NCBI RefSeq assembly: GCF_018531375.1
Contig: NZ_JAHBOH010000001.1
Span: forward strand, 558,001 to 622,000
From: Cellulomonas fulva
GTDB taxonomy: Bacteria; Actinomycetota; Actinomycetes; Actinomycetales; Cellulomonadaceae
Direction: 5' to 3'
DNA: 64,000 nucleotides
The notes beneath the pieces are model-generated. The model had not been told where the DNA came from and did not search any database. It was given only the letters and a program-made list of their open reading frames with translations. Numbering within the stretch: position 1 is the stretch's first letter; the number at the start of each line of letters is the position of its first letter. A program made the translations under genes and the position numbers. Positions 18,955 to 28,007 of the stretch are shown piece after piece.

Positions 18955-19936
18955 GACGAGCGGCGACCTCGTAGAGCGCGATCCCCGCGGCGACGCCGGC
19001 GTTGAGCGACTCGACGTCGCCGCCGATCGGGATCGAGGCGATCGCGTCGCACTGCTCGCGCACCAGCCGCGAGATGCCCTTGCCCTCCGAGCCCACGACG
19101 AGCACGAGCGGGTCGGTCGCGTACGGCAGGTCGCCGATGGCCACGTCGCCGCCGCCGTCGAGCCCGACGACGAAGACGCCGGCCTTCTTCCACTCCTGCA
19201 GCGTGCGGGCCAGGTTGGTGACGCGCGCGACCGGCACCCGCGCCGCGGCTCCCGCGGAGACCTTCCACGCGGCGGCCGTGACGCCGGCCGAGCGACGCTC
19301 CGGCACCAGCAGCCCGTGCGCACCGAACGCGCCGGCCGAACGGAGCACCGCGCCGAGGTTGCGGGGGTCGGTGACCCCGTCCAGGGCGACGACGAGCGGG
19401 CTCGTGCCGGCCGCCGCCGCGCGGTCCAGCAGGTCCTCGTCGTCGGCGTACGCGTACGGCGGCACCTGGATCGCGACGCCCTGGTGCACCGAGCCGTCCG
19501 TGAGCCGGTCGAGCTCGGTGCGGGTCACCTCGAGCAGCGGGTAGCCCGCGTCGGCCGCGATCGAGATGATCTCGCGCGTGCGGTCGTCGGCCTCGAGCCG
19601 GGTCGCGAGGTAGACCGTGGCGATCGGCACGCCGACGCGCAGCGCCTCGAGCACCGAGTTCCGCCCGGACACGATCTCGTGCGTCGAGGACTTGCGGCCG
19701 CCCTTGAGCCCGGCGGGCCGCCCGCCCGAGGAGCCCCGCCCGCCCGAGGGCCGGCCGCCGGACTTCTCCGCGGCGACCTTGCGCTTGTGGGCGACGTGGT
19801 AGACGCGGTCCTCGGCCTTGGGCGTCGGGCCCTTGCCCTCGAGCGCGCGGCGGCTGTGCCCGCCCGTGCCCGTGGAGGCGCCCTTCTTCGAGCCCGTCTT
19901 GCGCGTCGCACCGCGACGCTGGGAGTTGCCGGCCAT
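18947..19936 (-). CDS. rlmB: 23S rRNA 2'-O-ribose methyltransferase, TrmH/SpoU family
   Basis: The 329-aa protein has a long basic, Gly/Ser/Lys-rich N-terminal extension (residues 1-85) before the substrate-binding domain (THEIVSGRNSVLEAL). The SPOUT catalytic domain follows with motifs VALDGVTDPRNLGAVLRSA, VVGSEGKGISRLVRE and PIGGDVESLNAGVAAGIALYE. It methylates a guanosine in 23S rRNA (Gm2251 in E. coli), using SAM. The extension is typical of actinobacterial RlmB. The start codon shares one base with the cysS stop (TGATG), as in the conserved cysS-rlmB pair of actinobacteria. Confidence 0.93.
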   Translation of the reverse strand: MAGNSQRRGATRKTGSKKGASTGTGGHSRRALEGKGPTPKAEDRVYHVAHKRKVAAEKSGGRPSGGRGSSGGRPAGLKGGRKSSTHEIVSGRNSVLEALRVGVPIATVYLATRLEADDRTREIISIAADAGYPLLEVTRTELDRLTDGSVHQGVAIQVPPYAYADDEDLLDRAAAAGTSPLVVALDGVTDPRNLGAVLRSAGAFGAHGLLVPERRSAGVTAAAWKVSAGAAARVPVARVTNLARTLQEWKKAGVFVVGLDGGGDVAIGDLPYATDPLVLVVGSEGKGISRLVREQCDAIASIPIGGDVESLNAGVAAGIALYEVAARRA

Positions 19937-21369
19937 CAGTCCTCCGATCGGGGGGCGAGCGTCCAGCGCGCGCCGGTGGGCGAGTCCTCGACGACGATGC
20001 CCGCGGCCGCCAGGCGGTCGCGGATCGCGTCGGACGTCGCGAAGTCACGTGCGGCGCGCGCCGCGGCGCGCGCCTCGAGCTCGCCGGCGACGACCGCCTC
20101 GAGCGCGGACGCGTACCGCTCGTCGGCGGCGCGCGAGCGCCACTGCGCCGAGCCGGGGTCGAGGCCCAGCACGTCGAGCATCGACCGGAGCGTCACCATC
20201 GCGGCGCGCGCGGCCGCCGGGTCGCCGGCGGCGAGCGCCGTGTTCCCCGCGCGCAGCGTCTCGTGCACCACCGCGAGCGCGGCGGGCACGTTGAGGTCGT
20301 CGTCCATCGCCGCGACGAAGTCCGCGGGCAGCTCGGCTGCCGCGACCTCCTCGTCGGACGCGGTCCCCACCTGCTCGGCGGCGCGCGTGACGAACCCGGA
20401 CAGCCGGTCCCACGTGGCCTCGGCCTCGCGTAGCGTGTCCTCGCTCCACTCGAGCATCGAGCGGTACTGCACCGCGGTCAGCGCGTAGCGGACCACCGCG
20501 GCGCGCGCCTGCTGCAGCACCACGTCGACCAGCAGGCCGTTGCCCAGGGACTTGCTCATCTTGGCGCCGCCCTGCGTGACCCAGCCGTTGTGCAGCCAGA
20601 ACCGCGCGAACTGCTGGCCCGCCGCGTGCGACTGCGCGAGCTCGTTCTCGTGGTGCGGGAACCGCAGGTCGAGCCCGCCGCCGTGGATGTCGAACTCCGG
20701 GCCCAGGTACCGCACCGCCATCGCCGAGCACTCGAGGTGCCAGCCCGGGCGGCCGCGGCCGAACGGGGTGTCCCAGCTCGCCGTGGGCGGCTCGCCGGGC
20801 TTCGCGGCCTTCCAGAGCGCGAAGTCGTGCACGTCGCGCTTGGCGCCGCCCACCGGCGCGTCGTCGGGTGCGGGCACCATGTCGTCGACCGGCTGGTTGG
20901 TCAGCGCGCCGTATCCCGGGAAGGAGCGGACGTCGAAGTACACGTCGCCCTCGGCCGCGACGTACGCGTGGCCCGCGTCGACGAGGGTGCGCATCAGGTC
21001 GACCATCGCGGGGACGTGCCCGGTCGCTCGCGGCTCGTACGTCGGCGGCAGGACGCCCAGCGCGTCGTACGCGCGCGTGAACGCGCGCTCGTTCGCCATC
21101 GCCCAGGCCCACCACGGCTCCCCGGCGGCCGCGGACTTCGCCAGGATCTTGTCGTCGATGTCGGTGACGTTGCGGACCAGCGTCACGCGCAGGCCCTGGC
21201 GGCGCAGCCAGCGGACCAGGACGTCGAACGCGACGCCCGACCGGACGTGGCCCACGTGCGGCGGCGCCTGCACCGTGGCGCCGCACAGGTAGACGCCGAC
21301 CTCACCCGCCGTGCGCGGCGTGAAGTCGCGCACCGTGCGGGTCGCGGTGTCGTACAGGCGCAGGGTCAC
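19936..21369 (-). CDS. cysS: cysteinyl-tRNA synthetase
   Basis: The 477-aa class I synthetase has the HIGH equivalent PPHVGHVRS, zinc-ligand VYLCGATV and [18 protein letters not shown], and KMSKS as [10 protein letters not shown]. The C-terminal helical domain fits. It charges tRNA-Cys. The HIGH motif reads HVGH, a normal variant. The GTG at 21369 follows TAGCCT by 6 nt, so it probably starts a leaderless transcript that also carries rlmB and cutC. In many actinobacteria cysS follows ispF directly; here a 7.5-kb block lies between them. Confidence 0.96.
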   Translation of the reverse strand: MTLRLYDTATRTVRDFTPRTAGEVGVYLCGATVQAPPHVGHVRSGVAFDVLVRWLRRQGLRVTLVRNVTDIDDKILAKSAAAGEPWWAWAMANERAFTRAYDALGVLPPTYEPRATGHVPAMVDLMRTLVDAGHAYVAAEGDVYFDVRSFPGYGALTNQPVDDMVPAPDDAPVGGAKRDVHDFALWKAAKPGEPPTASWDTPFGRGRPGWHLECSAMAVRYLGPEFDIHGGGLDLRFPHHENELAQSHAAGQQFARFWLHNGWVTQGGAKMSKSLGNGLLVDVVLQQARAAVVRYALTAVQYRSMLEWSEDTLREAEATWDRLSGFVTRAAEQVGTASDEEVAAAELPADFVAAMDDDLNVPAALAVVHETLRAGNTALAAGDPAAARAAMVTLRSMLDVLGLDPGSAQWRSRAADERYASALEAVVAGELEARAAARAARDFATSDAIRDRLAAAGIVVEDSPTGARWTLAPRSED

Positions 21370-21389
21370 CGGGCAAGGCTACCGGCGGG

Positions 21390-22568
21390 TCAGCCGAAGC
21401 AGAGCCCCTCGCCCCGGTACGTCGGCACGGTCGCCTCCACGGCCTCCCCGCGCACCAGGTGCACGTCGGCGAACCGCTCCATGACCTCGCCCGACTTCGC
21501 GTGCCGGAACCACACCCGGTCACCGACGCGCAGGTCGGCCCGGTCCCGCAGCCGCAGCGGCGTCTGCACCTCGCCCGCGCCCTCGCGCGGCGTCAGCGCG
21601 AGCCCTGCGGGCCACACCGGCCGCGGCTGCCGCGACGCGGTGGCCGGGCCGGACGCGACGTACCCGCCGCCGAACGCGGTCGCGAGCCCGGGCGCCGGCA
21701 CGCGCACGACGTCGAGCCCGAAGTACGCGGCGGGCCGGGGCTCGAACGAGCGGTAGTCGTCGAACAGCGTGGGCACGAAGAGGCCGGAGCCCGCGGTCAC
21801 CTCGGTCACCGTCGGGTCGCCGACCGACGTCTGCACCGACCCCGAGCCGCCCGAGTTCACCAGCTCGAGCCGGTGGCCGACGGCCTGGGTCACCGCGTCG
21901 ACGCACAGCGCGCGCCGGGTGGCCAGGTCCCGCACCGACAGGCGCTTGACCGCGCGCACGGCGGCGCTCGAGTCCGGCATGCCCGCCACCTGCGCCTCGT
22001 AGAACATCAGCCCGCGCACGACGATGCCGTCGCGGCGCGCGATCGCCTCGGCCAGGTCGCCGACCTCCTGCGGCGTGTGCACCGGCGAGCGGCGCACCCC
22101 CAGGTGGGCGCGCAGCGGCCCGAGCGCGATGCGCAGGGACGCGTCGACGTCCAGGCACACGCGCAGCAGCGTGCCGTGCGCGACGGCGGCCTTGGCCGCG
22201 AGGTCCACCTGCGCGAGGTCGTCGACCATGAGCGTCACGGCCGCGGCCGCCGCCGGGTCCGCCGCGAGCTCGTCGAGCGCTCCCGTGTCCACGGACGGGT
22301 ACCCGACGAGGACGTCCCGCACCCCCTGCCGCGCGAGCCAGACCGCCTCCCGCAGCGAGTAGGCCATCACGCCCGCGAAGCCCGGCGTCGCCAGCACGCG
22401 CTCGAGCACCGAGCGGACCCGCACGGACTTGCTGGCCACCCGCACCGGGGTCCCGGCGGCACGCACGACGAGGTCGGCCGCGTTGGCCTCGAGCGCGTCG
22501 AGGTCCACGACGGCGAGCGGTGCGGGCAGGTGCCCCGTGGCGGCGTCGAGCCGGGCTCCGAGCGTCAT
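21390..22568 (-). CDS. type III PLP enzyme, D-threonine aldolase/alanine-racemase-N family
   Basis: The 392-aa protein has the fold-type III barrel start LAVVDLDALEANAADLV followed by VRVASKSVRVRSVLERVL, where the SK lysine should hold PLP. LVNSGGSGSVQTS and EVTAGSGLFVPTLFDDYRSF are phosphate-binding and C-terminal signatures seen in D-serine dehydratase/D-threonine aldolase-like proteins, and HAKSGEVMERF near the end may hold the metal site. It likely acts on a D-amino acid or beta-hydroxy amino acid; the substrate is unknown. It overlaps the upstream MFS gene by ATGA and is the last gene of the TetR-MFS-PLP operon. Confidence 0.8.
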   Translation of the reverse strand: MTLGARLDAATGHLPAPLAVVDLDALEANAADLVVRAAGTPVRVASKSVRVRSVLERVLATPGFAGVMAYSLREAVWLARQGVRDVLVGYPSVDTGALDELAADPAAAAAVTLMVDDLAQVDLAAKAAVAHGTLLRVCLDVDASLRIALGPLRAHLGVRRSPVHTPQEVGDLAEAIARRDGIVVRGLMFYEAQVAGMPDSSAAVRAVKRLSVRDLATRRALCVDAVTQAVGHRLELVNSGGSGSVQTSVGDPTVTEVTAGSGLFVPTLFDDYRSFEPRPAAYFGLDVVRVPAPGLATAFGGGYVASGPATASRQPRPVWPAGLALTPREGAGEVQTPLRLRDRADLRVGDRVWFRHAKSGEVMERFADVHLVRGEAVEATVPTYRGEGLCFG

Positions 22569-23815
22569 GCGTCCACCTTCCTGGCGTCCCGGCGGGCGTC
22601 GGCGGCGTCGTGCACCGCGAACTGGCCCGCCAGGGCGGTGATGACCAGCACCAGCGCGAGCGGCAGCAGGAACCCGACGCGGAACGAGGTGAGGCTGCTG
22701 ACGACGCCCACCAGGACCGCGCCGAGGAGCGTGCCGCCGTAGTTGAACACGTTCAGGCGCGCGACCACCGCGTCGGCCGACTCCGGGGCGAGCGCCCCGG
22801 CCGCCGAGAAGCACAGCGGCGCGCCGAGACCGAGCCCCGCGCCGGCGAGCGCGAACCCGACGAGGGCCACCGCGGCACCGGGCGCCACGACGACGAGCAG
22901 GAGCCCGCCCGCCGCGACGAGGGACGCCGTGCGCACCACGCGCACGCGGCCCCACCGCCGCACGGCGGCGTCCCCGACGAGCCGCGGCACCAGCGCGGTC
23001 GCGAGGTAGGCCGCGAGCGTGAGCGGGCCGAGCCACGCGGCGGCGTCCAGCGTCTCGTCGACGTAGAGCGAGCCCCAGGTCTGCGCGGCGTTGTCCGCGG
23101 CGTAGAACGCGAGCAGCGCGACGCCGAGGACCAGCAGCGGCCGCCACGGGATCGCGAGGCCGCTCGCCCCGGCGTCCGCGGTCCCGCCGGTGCCGCCGGT
23201 GCCGCCGGTGCCGCCGACCCCGGCACCCGCGACGGGCGCGCGCAGGCCGTCGCGCAGCTCGAGCCAGGCGGCGCCCGCGGCGACGAGGAGCCCCGGCAGG
23301 AAGACGAGGAGCGCCGAGTCGTGCGGCAGCCACATCACCGTGGCGGAGCAGAACAGCGCCCCCACCACCGCGCCGACCGACCAGGACGCGTGGAAGCCGG
23401 ACATCAGCGGGCGCCCGTACACCTGCTGCACCGCGACGCCCTGCATGTTGGTGCCCGCGTCGACCATGCCGAGCGCGACGCCGTAGAGGACGAACGCCCC
23501 GACCGCGAGGCCGTAGGACGGCGCGAACGCGAGCAGGGGCACCGTGGCCGCGACCGCGAGCAGGCCCGCCCCGAGCGCGACCCGGCTGCCCCCGGCGCGG
23601 CGCGTCACGCGGTCCGCGACGAACGAGCCGGCCGCGGCCGCGAGGAGCACGCCGAGCACCGCGAGGGTGAGCTGGTCCTCGGAGAGGTCGTACCGCTCCT
23701 GCACCACCGGCAGGCTCGCCAGGATCGTCGTGAGGACGTAGCCCTGCGCGGCGAACGCGACGGCGTCCGCCCGGCGCGCCCGCGCAGCGGCGGAGGCCGG
23801 GACCGGGCGGCTCAC
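22565..23815 (-). CDS. MFS transporter
   Basis: The 416-aa membrane protein has about 12 hydrophobic helices and the MFS loop pattern VADRVTRRAGGSRVALGAG between helices 2 and 3. A glycine/threonine tract, VGGTGGTGGTGGTADAG, lies in the central cytoplasmic loop (about residues 200-215) and is encoded by a 9-bp tandem repeat. It is probably an efflux or sugar-type permease; no substrate can be read from sequence. The GTG start at 23815 sits in the tetR stop (GTGA) and its stop overlaps the next gene, so all three are co-translated and presumably controlled by the TetR protein. Confidence 0.82.
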   Translation of the reverse strand: MSRPVPASAAARARRADAVAFAAQGYVLTTILASLPVVQERYDLSEDQLTLAVLGVLLAAAAGSFVADRVTRRAGGSRVALGAGLLAVAATVPLLAFAPSYGLAVGAFVLYGVALGMVDAGTNMQGVAVQQVYGRPLMSGFHASWSVGAVVGALFCSATVMWLPHDSALLVFLPGLLVAAGAAWLELRDGLRAPVAGAGVGGTGGTGGTGGTADAGASGLAIPWRPLLVLGVALLAFYAADNAAQTWGSLYVDETLDAAAWLGPLTLAAYLATALVPRLVGDAAVRRWGRVRVVRTASLVAAGGLLLVVVAPGAAVALVGFALAGAGLGLGAPLCFSAAGALAPESADAVVARLNVFNYGGTLLGAVLVGVVSSLTSFRVGFLLPLALVLVITALAGQFAVHDAADARRDARKVDA

Positions 23816-24489
23816 GCCTGGACCCGGGCGTCCGCGCCCGCGGGTCCCGCGGTCTCGTCGTCGGCAGCGCCCTCGTCGTCGGCGGCGTCGTCGTCGGTCG
23901 GGCGCGTCAGGCTCGCCAGGAAGCGACCGAAGCCCTGGATCGACGACCGGGCCGCGTCGTCGTCCCCGTCGACCAGCCAGGACAGCGAGATCCCGTCGAC
24001 GAACGCGACGACGACCCTGGAGAGCTGCGCGGGGGGCACCGCCCAGGACACGTCCGACACGCGGCCGATCTCGGTGAGCACGGCCTGGGCCGCGGCCCAC
24101 TGGCCCTGGTACTGCTCGAGCGCGACCTCCGTGAGCTCCGACTGCCGCAGCGAGGCGGTCGTCAGCTCGTAGCTGAGGAGCTGCGCCCCGCGCGCGCCGT
24201 GGATGGAGTCCCACAGCGCGGAGACGACCGCCTCGATCACCGACTCGACCGGCGCGCCCTCCGGGACGCCGGACAGGTCGGCCGGCGTGTTCTGGGCGGT
24301 GATCGCGTGCGCCATGGCCCGCATCAGCTCGGCCTTGTCCTGGAAGCAGTAGTGCACGACGCCCAGCGAGACCCCCGCCTCGGCCGCGACCGCACGCACC
24401 GTGGCGGCGTCGATCCCGTCCCGGCTCGCGACCGCCATGGCCGCCTCGATGAGCTGCTCGCGCCGCTCGGCCACAGGCATGCGGTTCAT
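23812..24489 (-). CDS. TetR-family transcriptional regulator
   Basis: The 225-aa regulator has an N-terminal helix-turn-helix: RREQLIEAAMAVASRDG, ATVRAVAAEAGVSLGVVHYCFQDKAELM (about residues 8-55). A ligand domain follows and the tail is acidic (DDDAADDEGAADDE). GGAGGGG stands 8 nt before the ATG at 24489. It is first in an operon with the MFS and PLP-enzyme genes and divergent from the ALO gene; the 140-nt gap holds a TetR-like palindrome, so it likely represses itself and perhaps the divergent gene. The ligand is unknown. Confidence 0.87.
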   Translation of the reverse strand: MNRMPVAERREQLIEAAMAVASRDGIDAATVRAVAAEAGVSLGVVHYCFQDKAELMRAMAHAITAQNTPADLSGVPEGAPVESVIEAVVSALWDSIHGARGAQLLSYELTTASLRQSELTEVALEQYQGQWAAAQAVLTEIGRVSDVSWAVPPAQLSRVVVAFVDGISLSWLVDGDDDAARSSIQGFGRFLASLTRPTDDDAADDEGAADDETAGPAGADARVQA

Positions 24490-24594
24490 GCGGTCCCCTC
24501 CAGTGCACCTGTCGCGACCTCGTCGCCCCCTGTCGACCCCCGCAGGCCGCCGGTGTCGTCGGCTCAACGATAGACGTACGGTGCCGCACCCGGC

Positions 24595-24630
24595 TTGACT
24601 TGGACAAGCGTTCAGTCCACAGTCTGGACC
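24595..24630 (+). promoter_or_regulatory. promoter with TetR-type palindrome before the ALO gene
   Basis: TTGACT (24595-24600) could be a -35 box, with CAGTCT at 24620-24625 as the -10, five nt before the ATG. TGGACAAGCGTTCA at 24601-24614 is a near-perfect palindrome (TGRAC-N4-GTTCA) of the kind bound by TetR dimers and overlaps the promoter spacer. It is the best candidate site for the divergent TetR protein. Confidence 0.55.
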
Positions 24631-25965
24631 ATGGGAGAGCTGTCGTCGACGTCGCGCTGGGAGAACTGGGCGCGCACCGCAGCGGCCACGCCTGCGCGCG
24701 TGGTGCACCCCCGTGACCTGCAGGAACTGGCCGACACCGTCGCCAAGTCGGCCGCGGACGGCCTCCGCGTGCGGGCCGTCGGCGCGGGGCACTCCTTCAC
24801 CCCGGCCGCCGTCACCGACGGGGTGCACCTGCACCTCGACCAGCTGGACGCGCTCGAGCGTGTCGAGCGCCGCGCGGACGGCACCGCGCTCGTCACCGTC
24901 GGCGCAGGCATCCGGCTGTCCGCCCTCAACGGCGTGCTCGACGCGCTCGGGCTGGCGATGCGCAACCTCGGCGACATCGACCAGCAGTCGATCGCCGGCG
25001 CGATCTCGACCGGCACCCACGGCACGGGCGTGCGCCTGGGCGGCCTCGCCACGCAGGTGGTCGGCGCGCGCCTGGTGACGGCGGCGGGCGAGGTGCTCGA
25101 GACGTCGCCGGAGCAGCACCCGGAGCTCTTCGAGCTCGCCCGCCTGGGCCTGGGCAGCGTGGGCGTGCTGGCCGCGGTCACGCTCGAGGTGGTGCCCGCG
25201 TTCCGCCTCGAGGCCGTCGAGGAGCCGTGGGCGCTCGACGACGTGCTCGCCGGGCTGGACGGCCCGGACGGCCTGGTCGAGGGCAACGACCACTTCGAGT
25301 TCTACTGGTTCCCGCACACCCGCCGGACCCTGACCAAGCGCAACAACCGCGCCGTCGACGGCCCCGGCCTCAACCCCGTGCGCGGCTGGATCGACGACGA
25401 GCTGCTGTCGAACGCGCTGTTCGAGGTCACCAACCGGCTGACCACGCTGGTCCCGCGGATCACGCCGCAGCTCAACCAGGTCGCGGCCCGGAGCCTGTCC
25501 CCGCGCCGCTACGTCGCGCGCTCCTCGCAGGTCTTCGCCTCCCCGCGGCGCGTCCGGTTCCGGGAGATGGAGTACGCGGTGCCGCGCGCGGCGCTCGTCG
25601 AGGTGCTGGACCGCGTGGACCACTGGGTGCGCTCGTCGGGCGAGCACGTGCCCTTCCCCGTGGAGGTGCGGTTCGCGGCCGCCGACGACCTGTGGCTGTC
25701 CACCGCGCACGGCCGCGAGACCGCCTACGTGGCCGTCCACCAGTACTGGCGCCTGCCCTACCTGCGCTACTTCACGGCGGTCGAGGAGATCGTCGCCGCG
25801 CACGCCGGCCGCCCGCACTGGGGCAAGCTGCACTGGCTCGAGGCCGAGCGGCTCGGCGAGCTGTACCCGCGGTTCGCCGATGCGCAGCGCGTCCGCGCCG
25901 GGGCGGACCCGGACGGCGTCTTCGACAACCCCTACCTCGAGCGCGTGCTGGGCCGCCGCCCCTGA
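24631..25965 (+). CDS. FAD-linked D-arabinono-1,4-lactone oxidase family protein
   Basis: The 444-aa flavoprotein has a PCMH-type FAD domain: VVHPRDLQELADTV, VRAVGAGHSFTPAAVTDG, MRNLGDIDQQSIAGAISTGTHGTG, and ARLGLGSVGVLAAVTLEV. The ALO C-terminal domain has FYWFPHTRR, FPVEVRFAAADD, and the closing HWGKLHWLEAERLGELYPRFADAQ. Family members oxidise sugar-1,4-lactones or alditols with oxygen. Residues HGTG and the PHWGK motif match lactone oxidases. The ATG at 24631 directly follows the promoter, suggesting a leaderless or near-leaderless mRNA. It is divergent from tetR and may be co-regulated. Confidence 0.87.
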   Translation: MGELSSTSRWENWARTAAATPARVVHPRDLQELADTVAKSAADGLRVRAVGAGHSFTPAAVTDGVHLHLDQLDALERVERRADGTALVTVGAGIRLSALNGVLDALGLAMRNLGDIDQQSIAGAISTGTHGTGVRLGGLATQVVGARLVTAAGEVLETSPEQHPELFELARLGLGSVGVLAAVTLEVVPAFRLEAVEEPWALDDVLAGLDGPDGLVEGNDHFEFYWFPHTRRTLTKRNNRAVDGPGLNPVRGWIDDELLSNALFEVTNRLTTLVPRITPQLNQVAARSLSPRRYVARSSQVFASPRRVRFREMEYAVPRAALVEVLDRVDHWVRSSGEHVPFPVEVRFAAADDLWLSTAHGRETAYVAVHQYWRLPYLRYFTAVEEIVAAHAGRPHWGKLHWLEAERLGELYPRFADAQRVRAGADPDGVFDNPYLERVLGRRP

Positions 25966-26056
25966 CGTCACCCGGTCGGGTGATCGCCGGGTCGCCACGG
26001 CAACTTCGACGGCCGCACCCTGGTCAGGAACAGGCCGGGGGTGCACTCTTGCCCGC

Positions 26057-27001
26057 GTGGCAACCACCAGGGCGGTCGTAGCCGTCGCGTACGGAGGACC
26101 GGAGCAGCTCCACGTCGTCGAGGTCGACCCCGGCGAGCCCGGTCCGGGCGAGGTGCTCCTCGACGTCCGCGCCGCCGCGGTCAACCCGGTCGACTGGAAG
26201 TCCTACGCCGCCGGCGACCCCGCGCGCCTGCCGCTGCGGCTCGGCCTCGAGGTCGCGGGCACGGTCGCCGCGACGGGCCCGAACGTGCGCTGGCTCAGCG
26301 AGGGCGACGAGGTGATCGCCTGGCGCGTCGACGGCGGCTACGCGGGCGCGCTCGTCGTGCCCGAGCAGTCCACGGTGCGCCGCCCACCCACGCTGCCGTG
26401 GGCCGAGGCGTCCGGGCTCATGGTCACGGGCACCACCGCCGTCCACACGCTCACCGCAACCCGCACGCGCACCGGGGACGTCGTGCTGGTGCACGGCGGC
26501 TCCGGCGGGGTCGGCCGCATGGTCACGCAGCTCGCGCTCCTGCGGGGCGCCCACGTGGTCGCCACGGCGTCGCCGGACGCGCACGACGACCTGCGCGAGC
26601 TGGGCGCGGTCCCCGTCGCCCACGGCGAGGACCTGGTGCGCCGCGTGCGCGCGGCGCTGCGGGACGCGGGCCTGGGCCCCGCCACCGTCGCGATCGACAC
26701 GGTCGGGACCGACGAGGCGCTCGAGGCCAGCGTCGAGCTGGTCCGGGACCGCGGCTCCGTCGTCACCGTCGCCGGGTTCGGTCGCGCCGCGGAGCTCGGC
26801 ATCCGGGCGCTGGGCGGCGGCCCGGGCGCCGACCCGGGCACGCAGGTGCGCGAGCAGGCGCGCGCGCAGCTCGTCGAGCTCGCCGGCGACGGGTCGCTCG
26901 ACGTGCGCGTCGCGCGCACCTACCCGCTCGAGGAGGTCGCGCTCGCGCACACCGCGAGCCGCGGCGGGCACGCGCGCGGCAAGCTGGTGCTGCTGCCCTG
27001 A
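26057..27001 (+). CDS. zinc-independent MDR oxidoreductase (quinone reductase-like)
   Basis: The 314-aa protein is a medium-chain dehydrogenase/reductase: GroES-like part with VRAAAVNPVDWKSYAAG and PLRLGLEVAGTV, then a Rossmann domain with VLVHGGSGGVGRMVTQLALLRGA binding NAD(P)H. The zinc-ligand Cys/His set of alcohol dehydrogenases is absent, so it belongs with the quinone oxidoreductases/enoyl reductases. The substrate is unknown. The GTG at 26057 was chosen because conserved sequence starts there. It stands alone, 91 nt after the ALO gene, and ends next to a 10-bp tandem repeat that leads into a convergent LysR gene. Confidence 0.85.
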   Translation: MATTRAVVAVAYGGPEQLHVVEVDPGEPGPGEVLLDVRAAAVNPVDWKSYAAGDPARLPLRLGLEVAGTVAATGPNVRWLSEGDEVIAWRVDGGYAGALVVPEQSTVRRPPTLPWAEASGLMVTGTTAVHTLTATRTRTGDVVLVHGGSGGVGRMVTQLALLRGAHVVATASPDAHDDLRELGAVPVAHGEDLVRRVRAALRDAGLGPATVAIDTVGTDEALEASVELVRDRGSVVTVAGFGRAAELGIRALGGGPGADPGTQVREQARAQLVELAGDGSLDVRVARTYPLEEVALAHTASRGGHARGKLVLLP

Positions 27002-27040
27002 CGGGCCCCGACGGGTTCCGACGGGTCCTGACGGGTCAGG
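27001..27040. repeat. four 10-bp tandem repeats between convergent genes
   Basis: Units ACGGGCCCCG, ACGGGTTCCG, ACGGGTCCTG and ACGGGTCAGG fill the gap between the stops of the MDR gene (ending 27001) and the convergent LysR gene (ending 27036). Confidence 0.85.
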
Positions 27041-27935
27041 ACACGACGATCTCGCGCGCCAGCGCCGTGAGCTCCGCGAGCACCAGGCGCACGACGAGCC
27101 GCTCGGCCGTGTCTCGGCGCACCAGCGCCTCCACGTGCCGGCCGGCCCGGACGCCCGCGAGGGGCACCAGTCGGACGCGCGGGTCCGCCCCGAACGTCCA
27201 CCGCGGCAGCAGCGTCACGCCGTGCCCGGCACCGACGAGGGCCGCGGCGACGTGGAAGTCGTTGATCCGGTGCCGGATCTGCGGCGGCCCGCCCGCGTGC
27301 GCGCCCACGGCCGCCAGCACCGTGGCCACCGGGAAGCCCTCCCGGACCGCCACCCAGTCCTCGTCGGCGAGCTCGTGCGGCTGCACCTCCCGCCGGTCCG
27401 CCAGCGGGTGCCCGGGCGCGACCGCGACGTCGAGCGGCTCGCGCAGCAGGGGGTGCACCACCACCGTGCCGCCCCACCCGGGCGACCCGTCCGGCCGGTG
27501 CGCGACCACGACGTCGATCTCGTCGGTCAGCGCGACGAACGCGTCCTGCGCCACGTCGTCGTCCGAGCACTCGACCCGGACGCCGGGCAGCCGCGCGACG
27601 CGCGTCAGCAGACCCGGCAGCAGGAGCTGCGCACCGCTCGCGAACGCGCTGACGCGCACCGTCCCCACGGGCCGGTCCCGGAGCGCGTCCACCGCGGCGG
27701 CGGCCCGCTCGAGCGCGACCGCGACGTCCGCCGCCGCCGCCGCGAGCGCCTCGCCCGCCGCCGTCAGGCGCAGGCCGCGGCCCACCCGCTCGGTGAGCGC
27801 GACGCCCACCTCCCGCTCCAGCCGGGCGACCTGCTGCGAGACCGCCGACGGCGTGAGGTGCAGCACCTGCGCGGCCGCGGTCACGCCGCCCTGGCTCCCG
27901 ACGGCTCGAAGGGTCTGCAGCGCGTGCGCGTCCAT
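27036..27935 (-). CDS. LysR-family transcriptional regulator
   Basis: The 299-aa regulator has an N-terminal winged HTH (HALQTLRAVGSQGGVTAAAQVLHLTPSAVSQQVARLEREVGVALTERVGRGLRLTAAG) and a C-terminal substrate-binding domain (about 90-290). The ATG at 27935 follows TAGCGT by 6 nt, a leaderless-type start. It is divergent from the EamA transporter gene with 72 nt between them, the usual layout for a LysR regulator controlling its neighbour, so it probably activates or represses that transporter. The inducer is unknown. Confidence 0.88.
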   Translation of the reverse strand: MDAHALQTLRAVGSQGGVTAAAQVLHLTPSAVSQQVARLEREVGVALTERVGRGLRLTAAGEALAAAAADVAVALERAAAAVDALRDRPVGTVRVSAFASGAQLLLPGLLTRVARLPGVRVECSDDDVAQDAFVALTDEIDVVVAHRPDGSPGWGGTVVVHPLLREPLDVAVAPGHPLADRREVQPHELADEDWVAVREGFPVATVLAAVGAHAGGPPQIRHRINDFHVAAALVGAGHGVTLLPRWTFGADPRVRLVPLAGVRAGRHVEALVRRDTAERLVVRLVLAELTALAREIVVS

Positions 27936-28007
27936 GAAGCGACGCTACATCGTCGCTGTGGATGATTTCGATGGTCCTGAACGGTCGACCTGGCGCACGC
28001 TGGGCCC

